This document shows positions 58,322-64,000 of a stretch of DNA of 64,000 bases, in pieces (position 1 is the stretch's first letter; each line of letters opens with the position of its first letter). The DNA lies in assembly GCA_002364215.1 (NCBI GenBank), contig DEXQ01000007.1:263260-327259 (forward strand). The letters are read 5' to 3'. Position numbers and translations under genes: made by a program. The notes beneath the pieces are model-generated. The model saw only the letters and a list, made by a program, of their open reading frames with translations, made no database searches and was not told the origin of the DNA. Origin of the DNA: Aequorivita sp. UBA3180. GTDB taxonomy: Bacteria > Bacteroidota > Bacteroidia > Flavobacteriales > Flavobacteriaceae.

Positions 58322-59380
58322 TTGAAAAATAAAAAATACCATATCATCGGCGTTATGAGCGGCACTTCGCTGGACGGGATTGATTTGGCGGAAATTGTTT
58401 TTGACTATTCTAATGAAGTTTGGAATTTTGAAATACTCGCTACGGAAACTGTTCCCTATTCATCATTTTGGAAAAACGAGCTGCGCGAAGCCATAAATTA
58501 TTCCGAAGAGAAACTTGAGCGGCTGGATTTTAAATACACCGAAAAGCTTTCCGAAGAGATTTCAAAATTCATAAAAAAACATAACATTCTTGAAATTGAC
58601 GCAGTTTGTAGCCATGGCCATACCATTCTGCACCAACCTGAAAAGGGTTTTACATATCAAATAGGCAATCTGCCGCGCATTTCAAAAATGATCGGCCACA
58701 CTGTAGTTTGCGATTTTAGGGTGCAGGATGTGGAGTTGGGCGGACAGGGCGCTCCGCTGGTACCCATAGGAGATAAATTGCTTTTTTCCGAATACGATTA
58801 TTGTTTGAATCTGGGCGGTTTTGCAAATTGTTCCTTTGAAAAAAACGGCGAACGGATTGCGTATGATATTTGCCCAGTGAATATTGTCTTAAATCATTAT
58901 GCCGAAAAACTGGGAAAGGATTTTGACGAAGGTGGAAAACTGGCCGCTTCCGGAAACTTGGACGAAGGGTTGCTTCAAAAATTGAACGCACTTTCTTTTT
59001 ATGTTGAAAAACCTCCGAAATCTTTGGGTTTGGAATGGGTGAAAGGGTATATTTTTCCGTTATTGGAAGCTTCTGAAATTTCTTCCGAAGCTATTTTGCG
59101 AACCTTTACGGAGCACATTGCCGTGCAGCTTGCCAATCAGTTTTCAGATAAAGTTTCCGTATTAATTACTGGGGGCGGCGCATACAATTCTTTTTTGATT
59201 GAACGTTTGAAAAATCTCGCTCCGGTTGAGGTTATTATTCCTTCAGCAGAAATTTTAGAATATAAGGAAGCCCTTATTTTTGGACTTTTGGGTGTGTTGA
59301 AATTCCGCGATGAGGTAAATTGTTTGGCGAGTGTAACGGGGGCTAAAAAAGATCATTCCTCGGGGAAAGTTTATAGATAA
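58322..59380 (+). CDS. anmK: Anhydro-N-acetylmuramic acid kinase
   Basis: 352 residues. AnmK opens and phosphorylates 1,6-anhydro-MurNAc released during peptidoglycan recycling. The ATP motif IIGVMSGTSLDGID starts at residue 8, so the start must be the TTG at 58322: the only nearby ATG upstream is out of frame. Also seen are CSHGHTILHQP, VVCDFRVQDVELGGQGAPLVP with the catalytic Asp, and the GGGAYN motif. It would use products of the glucosaminidase-type lytic enzymes. Length is normal. Confidence 0.93.
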   Translation: MKNKKYHIIGVMSGTSLDGIDLAEIVFDYSNEVWNFEILATETVPYSSFWKNELREAINYSEEKLERLDFKYTEKLSEEISKFIKKHNILEIDAVCSHGHTILHQPEKGFTYQIGNLPRISKMIGHTVVCDFRVQDVELGGQGAPLVPIGDKLLFSEYDYCLNLGGFANCSFEKNGERIAYDICPVNIVLNHYAEKLGKDFDEGGKLAASGNLDEGLLQKLNALSFYVEKPPKSLGLEWVKGYIFPLLEASEISSEAILRTFTEHIAVQLANQFSDKVSVLITGGGAYNSFLIERLKNLAPVEVIIPSAEILEYKEALIFGLLGVLKFRDEVNCLASVTGAKKDHSSGKVYR

Positions 59381-59422
59381 TTATAATATTATTATCTTTC
59401 GCTTCTTCTATTATTAATATAT

Positions 59423-59980
59423 ATGAAACTTTACTGGATTATCTTTCTTTTTACTACGGTAGTTTTGTCTCAAAATACTGATGATGAATATGAATCGAAT
59501 AAAATTATTTGGAATCAAGACAAAAAATTAGAATGGAAAGATTTCACAGGAGCTCTGGATCCCAATCTTTTTGGAAATGCATTGACAAGTTATAAGATTG
59601 AAATTATCCCTGAAAATGTTTTAGTAGATGCTGAAGATAATATTCAAAATTATGAGAATTTGACTGTAGTGGCAAAATTTTATAAAGATAAGTCTTGGGC
59701 AACATCCAGAACGGATGGGTTACTTGCCCATGAGCAATTGCACTTTGATATTGCTGAATTATACGCGCGAAAAATCAGGAAAAAATTTTCAGAATTAAAG
59801 AGTGTTAATGAACAACGGTTTGCTGTTTATGCTTCGGCATATGAGATTTTATGGCAAGAATGCAGGGAATATCAGAAAATGTACGATTCCCAAACAAAGA
59901 ATGGTATACTAACTGAGGAAAATAATATTTGGATAAATAAGGTATTGAATGAAATTATGGAACTGAATGAATTCAAGTAA
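59423..59980 (+). CDS. DUF922 secreted protein with HExxH motif
   Basis: 185 residues. Signal peptide (VVLSQ), then WKDFTG and a central DGLLAHEQLHFDIAELYARKIR in which HEQLH is an HExxH zinc-protease signature (about residues 104-108) and LHFDIAE contributes a possible third ligand. DUF922 proteins are annotated as putative Zn-dependent proteases; activity is undemonstrated. Located 42 bases after anmK on the same strand, perhaps in one transcript. Periplasmic or secreted. Confidence 0.8.
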   Translation: MKLYWIIFLFTTVVLSQNTDDEYESNKIIWNQDKKLEWKDFTGALDPNLFGNALTSYKIEIIPENVLVDAEDNIQNYENLTVVAKFYKDKSWATSRTDGLLAHEQLHFDIAELYARKIRKKFSELKSVNEQRFAVYASAYEILWQECREYQKMYDSQTKNGILTEENNIWINKVLNEIMELNEFK

Positions 59981-60070
59981 GTCTTCAAGTTTCTTATCAA
60001 CCATTTTTCACCGTTAGCTTTTCTTCCATAAATTTTACCTAAAAAAAATATAAACCCCTCACAAGTTTTT

Positions 60071-60078
60071 TATATTTG
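60071..60078 (+). promoter_or_regulatory. -7 element of the amino-acid dehydrogenase gene
   Basis: TATATTTG fits TAnnTTTG; transcription would start near 60084, about 45 bases before the ATG at 60130. No clear -33 box. Confidence 0.45.
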
Positions 60079-60129
60079 TCCTCACACTACGAAGCTTTAG
60101 CGAAGGAGTGACTTAACTCTCCACACTTA

Positions 60130-61356
60130 ATGAAGGAATTACTTAAAAAGTACGAAGAAAAAGATCCCGAAATTGTTTTTCATTGGAATGACCCCGAAAC
60201 CGAGGCCGAAGGCTGGACGGTCATTAACTCTTTGCGCGGCGGTGCTGCCGGAGGTGGAACCAGAATGCGAAAGGGACTTGACGCCAATGAGGTGCTCTCA
60301 CTTGCAAAAACAATGGAAGTGAAATTTACGGTAGCAGGACCAGCAATTGGCGGCGCCAAAAGCGGTATCAACTTTGATCCTTCGGATCCACGTAAAAAAG
60401 GTGTTTTGGAACGCTGGTTTAAGGCAGTTTCGCCTTTGCTAAAAGCGTATTACGGTACTGGAGGCGATTTAAACGTTGATGAAATTCACGAGGTAATCCC
60501 AATGACCGAACAAAGCGCTGTTTGGCACCCGCAGGAGGGCGTTTTTAACGGACATTTTTCCCCAACGGAAGCAGATAAAATCAACAGAATTGGTCAGTTG
60601 CGCCAGGGAGTTATAAAAGTTTTGGAGAACGTAAATTTCTCCCCAGATGTTTCCAGAAAATACACTGTGGCCGATATGATAACTGGTTATGGCGTTGCCG
60701 AAGCTGTACATCATTATTACGATATTTATGGTGGAAGTGTAAAAGGAAAACGTGCCGTGATTCAAGGGTTTGGAAATGTTGGTGCCGCTGCTGCTTATTA
60801 TCTTTCGCAGATGGGAGTCAGAATTGTGGGCATTATTGACCGCGACGGAGGAATCATCAATAAAGAGGGTTTTTCTTTTGAAGAGATTAAACAACTTTTT
60901 CTTAAAAAGGACGGTAATACTTTAGTTGCTGATAAAATGATCCCTTTTGAGGAGATAAATGAGAAAATCTGGAAACTTGAAACAGAGATTTTTGCACCTT
61001 GCGCGGCCTCGCGATTGATCACTAAAGAACAGATTTCACAAATGATTGAAACTGGTTTGGAAGTTATAAGTTGTGGTGCGAATGTGCCCTTTGCCGATAA
61101 AGAAATTTTCTTCGGGCCTATAATGGAATTTACCGATGAGCGCGTGAGTTTGATACCAGATTTTATTAGTAACTGCGGAATGGCACGTGTTTTTGCATAC
61201 TTTATGGAGCGTAAAGTTCAAATGACGGATGAGGCTATCTTTAACGATACATCCATTACCATCAAAAACGCGATACAAAATACTTTTGATAACAACAGTA
61301 CAAAAACAAACATTAGCAAAACCGCTTTTGAAATAGCGTTGAAGCAATTGTTATAA
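60130..61356 (+). CDS. Glu/Leu/Phe/Val family amino-acid dehydrogenase
   Basis: 408 residues. Oxidatively deaminates an amino acid with NAD(P). The dimerisation/substrate domain has RGGAAGGGTRMRKG and the catalytic Lys in IGGAKSGINF; the nucleotide domain has QGFGNVGAAAAYY and IIDRDGG. The middle GGDLNVDEIHEVIPMTEQ is a variant of the usual GTGGDV motif seen in Bacteroidetes members. Substrate specificity cannot be told. nhaD begins 22 bases after the stop. Confidence 0.88.
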   Translation: MKELLKKYEEKDPEIVFHWNDPETEAEGWTVINSLRGGAAGGGTRMRKGLDANEVLSLAKTMEVKFTVAGPAIGGAKSGINFDPSDPRKKGVLERWFKAVSPLLKAYYGTGGDLNVDEIHEVIPMTEQSAVWHPQEGVFNGHFSPTEADKINRIGQLRQGVIKVLENVNFSPDVSRKYTVADMITGYGVAEAVHHYYDIYGGSVKGKRAVIQGFGNVGAAAAYYLSQMGVRIVGIIDRDGGIINKEGFSFEEIKQLFLKKDGNTLVADKMIPFEEINEKIWKLETEIFAPCAASRLITKEQISQMIETGLEVISCGANVPFADKEIFFGPIMEFTDERVSLIPDFISNCGMARVFAYFMERKVQMTDEAIFNDTSITIKNAIQNTFDNNSTKTNISKTAFEIALKQLL

Positions 61357-61378
61357 TTTTCAATAATCAGCATTTATT

Positions 61379-62758
61379 ATGGAATCAATTATCATTTTAA
61401 TTTTTGTAATAGGATATCTTTCTATAACCTTAGAACATCCCTTAAAACTTGACAAAACGGTACCTGCTCTTATTATGGCTTCGCTTATTTGGGCTGTTTT
61501 GGCCATTGGGTTTACCAGTGGATGGTTTGATGTAATAAATACAGAAGAGCAGGCTTTTAATTTTCTTTCCGGGGGTGAACATGCCATGGAAGGCTTTGAA
61601 GGAACGCTACTTCATCATTTAGGAAAAACGGCTGAAATACTCATTTTTCTTATTGGAGCTATGACGATTGTTGAAATCATTGACCTTCACCGCGGTTTTG
61701 AAGTTCTGAAAAGTGCCGTTAAAACAAAGAGCAAACGAAAGCTTTTGTGGATCATTGGGGTACTTGCATTTTTCCTTTCTGCAATTATTGATAATCTTAC
61801 CGCAACTATTGTATTGATTACATTATTAAGAAAGCTGATTCATAAAAGAGAAGATAGACTTTGGTATGCCGCAATGGTGGTAATAGCTGCTAATGCGGGT
61901 GGAGCTTGGTCTCCAATTGGTGATGTTACGACCACCATGCTTTGGATTGCCAAAAAAGTATCTGCTGCGGGCCTAATTGAATATGTAGTAATACCTTCCA
62001 TTGTTTGTTTTGCCCTGCCATTCATAGTAGCAAGCTATATGCCCGCCTTCCGTGGACACATTGAGGTTGACGCGCGTGAAGACAAAGAGGAGGAAGCGCT
62101 TTTGAGCAGCAGGACCATGTTATTTCTAGGTTTGGGAATGATTGTTTCCGTACCTGTTTTTAAAACATTAACGCATTTACCGCCTTATATGGGCATGATG
62201 CTTGCTTTGGGTGTGGTTTGGCTTGTTTCAGAATATATTCATCCAGAAGAAGATTTCAGCAAGGAAAGAAGACACCTGTATTCCGCACACAAAGCATTGT
62301 CGCGTATTGAAATTTCGAGCATTCTTTTCTTCCTCGGAATCTTAATGGCCGTTGCAGGGCTTGAAAGTCTTGTATATGGAGTTGTTAACGGGGAAGAGGT
62401 AGGAACGCTTCGCTACTTGGCCGAAGTGTTGCAAAGCGCCATCCCCAATCAGGATATCGTAGTTATCTTGCTTGGTATTTTATCTGCAATTATAGACAAC
62501 GTTCCTTTAGTAGCTGCTTCTATGGGAATGTACGATTTGCCAATGGACTCCGTCTTGTGGCACTTTATTGCCTATTCTGCCGGTACGGGCGGAAGTATGC
62601 TCATTATCGGTTCTGCCGCTGGTGTGGCCGCAATGGGAATGGAGCGCATAGACTTTATCTGGTATCTTAAAAAGATTACTTGGCTTGCTTTCATAGGTTT
62701 TATAGCCGGTGCTGGAGTATTCCTTTTAATAGAAAGAGTGCTATTTCACAATGCATAA
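61379..62758 (+). CDS. nhaD: Na+/H+ antiporter NhaD
   Basis: 459 residues with about 12 hydrophobic segments. NhaD exports Na+ in exchange for H+ at the inner membrane. Conserved pieces are FLSAIIDNLTATIVLITLL, ANAGGAWSPIGDVTTTMLW (ion-site Asp and Thr), FFLGILMAVAGLESL and LSAIIDNVPLVAASMGMYDL, the two-fold related SAIIDN motif typical of this transporter class. Fits a marine, Na+-rich habitat. Part of a plus-strand row leading to exbB-exbD-tonB. Confidence 0.92.
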   Translation: MESIIILIFVIGYLSITLEHPLKLDKTVPALIMASLIWAVLAIGFTSGWFDVINTEEQAFNFLSGGEHAMEGFEGTLLHHLGKTAEILIFLIGAMTIVEIIDLHRGFEVLKSAVKTKSKRKLLWIIGVLAFFLSAIIDNLTATIVLITLLRKLIHKREDRLWYAAMVVIAANAGGAWSPIGDVTTTMLWIAKKVSAAGLIEYVVIPSIVCFALPFIVASYMPAFRGHIEVDAREDKEEEALLSSRTMLFLGLGMIVSVPVFKTLTHLPPYMGMMLALGVVWLVSEYIHPEEDFSKERRHLYSAHKALSRIEISSILFFLGILMAVAGLESLVYGVVNGEEVGTLRYLAEVLQSAIPNQDIVVILLGILSAIIDNVPLVAASMGMYDLPMDSVLWHFIAYSAGTGGSMLIIGSAAGVAAMGMERIDFIWYLKKITWLAFIGFIAGAGVFLLIERVLFHNA

Positions 62759-62806
62759 CAATTTCTGAAACCATATACCGTTATTCACTAAAACAAAACC
62801 TTTTTT

Positions 62807-63505
62807 ATGTTAAACTTCTTTATTCAAGAGGGTGCAGAGGTAGCACAGGATCTTGAACCAATTTCTGAAGAAAAAACGCTATCCATAATGGACCTCCTTT
62901 TAAATGGAGGAGTGGCAGGACAAATAATAATAATGGTACTTTTTGTACTGTTGTTTGTTGCTGTGTATATTTATTTTGAACGTTTATTTGCCATTAAAGC
63001 TGCTTCCAAAATGGACAGCAACTTTATGAACCAAATACGAGACCATGTTGCTAAAGGAAATATCCAAGCTGCAAAAGTGTTATGCGCGCAGAATAATACA
63101 CCGGTTTCACATTTGACCGAAAAAGGAATTTCCCGAATAGGAAGCCCTTTGGAAGACATCAACACTGCAATTGAAAATGCAGGGCGTTTGGAAGTGTACA
63201 GACTCGAAAAAAACGTAAGTGTTTTGGCAACTATAGCGGGAGCAGCCCCTATGATTGGTTTCTTGGGAACCGTTATCGGGATGGTTTTGGCTTTCCACCA
63301 ATTGGCCACCAGTAGCGGCCAGGCCGAAATGGGAAGTCTTGCCGAAGGTATTTATACCGCAATGACTACAACCGTTGCAGGTTTGATTGTGGGTATTATT
63401 GCCTATATGGGCTATAACCATTTGGTTGTAAAGACAGATAAGGTGGTGCACCAAATGGAAGCCACGGCTGTTGATTTCCTTGACATTTTAAATGAACCTG
63501 CTTAA
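62807..63505 (+). CDS. exbB: MotA/TolQ/ExbB proton channel family protein
   Basis: 232 residues. With ExbD it turns proton flow into TonB motion at the inner membrane. Three helices: about 31-53 (IIIMVLFVLLFVAVYIYFE), 140-165 (TIAGAAPMIGFLGTVIGMVLAFHQ) and 185-207 (TTTVAGLIVGIIAYMGYNHLV); the Thr/Glu-bearing core GTVIGM and TAMTTTVAGL are canonical. Overlaps exbD by one base (TAATG). Confidence 0.93.
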   Translation: MLNFFIQEGAEVAQDLEPISEEKTLSIMDLLLNGGVAGQIIIMVLFVLLFVAVYIYFERLFAIKAASKMDSNFMNQIRDHVAKGNIQAAKVLCAQNNTPVSHLTEKGISRIGSPLEDINTAIENAGRLEVYRLEKNVSVLATIAGAAPMIGFLGTVIGMVLAFHQLATSSGQAEMGSLAEGIYTAMTTTVAGLIVGIIAYMGYNHLVVKTDKVVHQMEATAVDFLDILNEPA

Positions 63506-63897
63506 TGAACTTAAGAGGAAGAAATAAAGTAAGTGCCGAGTTCAGCATGAGTTCCATGACAGATATTGTTTTTCTGTTATTGGTGTTTTTCCTGCTTACT
63601 TCGCCTGCAATAACACCAGATGCTTTGGATTTGATACTTCCGAAGGCAAAAGGAAAAACGTCAAATGTGCAGAAAGCTTCCGTCAGCATCACAAAAGATG
63701 GCGCTTATTATGTAGATAAAGAACGTGTAAGTGAATACAGCATAGAGAGCGAATTGAAAAAAACACTTGCCGGGCAAGAAGAACCTACTATCATCCTACG
63801 CGCCGAAGAGGGAGTGCCCATTGAAGATGCCGTTTTTGTGATGGATATAGCAAACCGCAACAATTTTAAAGTGGTGCTAGCGGTTCGTCCGAACTAA
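63505..63897 (+). CDS. exbD: ExbD/TolR family protein
   Basis: 130 residues. Single N-terminal transmembrane helix with the proton-carrying D20 (SSMTDIVFLLLVFFLL) and a periplasmic beta-alpha domain (SVSITKDGAYYVDKERV, TIILRAEEGVPIEDAV, FKVVLAVRPN). Shares TAATG with exbB; the TonB start follows 55 bases on. Confidence 0.95.
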   Translation: MNLRGRNKVSAEFSMSSMTDIVFLLLVFFLLTSPAITPDALDLILPKAKGKTSNVQKASVSITKDGAYYVDKERVSEYSIESELKKTLAGQEEPTIILRAEEGVPIEDAVFVMDIANRNNFKVVLAVRPN

Positions 63898-63952
63898 TAA
63901 AATGCTTCTCGGCATATTTTTTGAAAAAGAAAAGAAATAATAATTCTCACCC

Positions 63953-64000
63953 ATGAGCCTGCTCGATACTGAACATAAACGAAAAAGTATGACCATCACG
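63953..64000 (+). CDS. tonB: Energy transducer TonB, first 16 codons (3' end outside the window)
   Basis: ATG at 63953 opens MSLLDTEHKRKSMTIT, cut by the window edge. A short hydrophilic N-terminus with [LD]-x-EHKRKS just before the membrane anchor is typical of flavobacterial TonB proteins encoded after exbB-exbD. Only the N-terminus can be seen, so the call rests mainly on position. Confidence 0.6.
   Translation, partial: MSLLDTEHKRKSMTIT

Overview
The window is a low-GC chromosomal segment of a member of the Bacteroidetes, most probably a marine Flavobacteriaceae. The grounds are: promoters of the TAnnTTTG (-7) type with few Shine-Dalgarno sites, several secreted proteins ending in a type IX secretion (T9SS) sorting domain, flavobacterial families (DUF5686, Porin_10, choice-of-anchor B, TapB-like, NhaD-ExbB-ExbD-TonB order), and C5-pathway hemL. 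I see no rRNA, CRISPR, prophage, integrase or complete insertion sequence. Most of the window is core chromosome.

Layout. 1-1.1 kb: 3' end of mutS, then tRNA-Gly and tRNA-Leu with their own terminators. 1.1-5.7 kb: the most distinctive region. A two-gene DNA-repair pair (radical SAM protein plus DUF4130 protein) is divergent from a self-cleaving S24/LexA-like repressor. The intergenic region carries four copies of a 17-bp palindrome, TTTGGA-N5-TCCAAA. The module lies inside an array of four small acidic lipoproteins sharing an S-C-R-[DE] start. 5.8-12.5 kb: Kdo transferase, sugar aminotransferase and UDP-glucose epimerase, fabD, a fructosamine-kinase-like protein, DHFR and a 2TM protein. 12.5-18 kb: a class V PLP enzyme converging on egtB-egtD (ergothioneine-type genes), two periplasmic TonB-C-like proteins and thyA. 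18-26.4 kb: nucleoside transporter, bifunctional nuclease, etfBA, pyruvate dehydrogenase E1-beta and a large DUF5686 outer-membrane protein.

26.6-32.5 kb is a surface/secreted island: a 1062-residue choice-of-anchor B protein with a T9SS tail and three tandem secreted paralogues of about 270 residues. 32.6-39 kb: PLP deaminase, lipoprotein glucosaminidase, hemL, two Spy/CpxP-like periplasmic proteins and lysS. 39-46 kb: a Pmp3/YqaE mini-protein, lipoproteins, a metzincin protease with T9SS tail, lipB, TapB-like protein and small secreted proteins. 46-54.3 kb: a one-protein hybrid two-component regulator, a large lipoprotein, rnhB and a Porin_10 protein. 54.3-64 kb: a VCBS-repeat T9SS protein, acyl-CoA dehydrogenase, anmK, DUF922 protein, amino-acid dehydrogenase, nhaD, exbB, exbD and the first codons of a TonB.

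The main candidate for an undescribed system is the S24 repressor, four-operator array and radical SAM/DUF4130 pair: its layout is that of a small, self-contained DNA-damage-responsive repair switch in a phylum where canonical LexA control is often absent. Functional links inside the window include dfrA with thyA (thymidylate/folate), etfAB with acyl-CoA dehydrogenase (electron transfer), exbB-exbD-tonB (outer-membrane energisation) and anmK with the glucosaminidase (peptidoglycan turnover and recycling).
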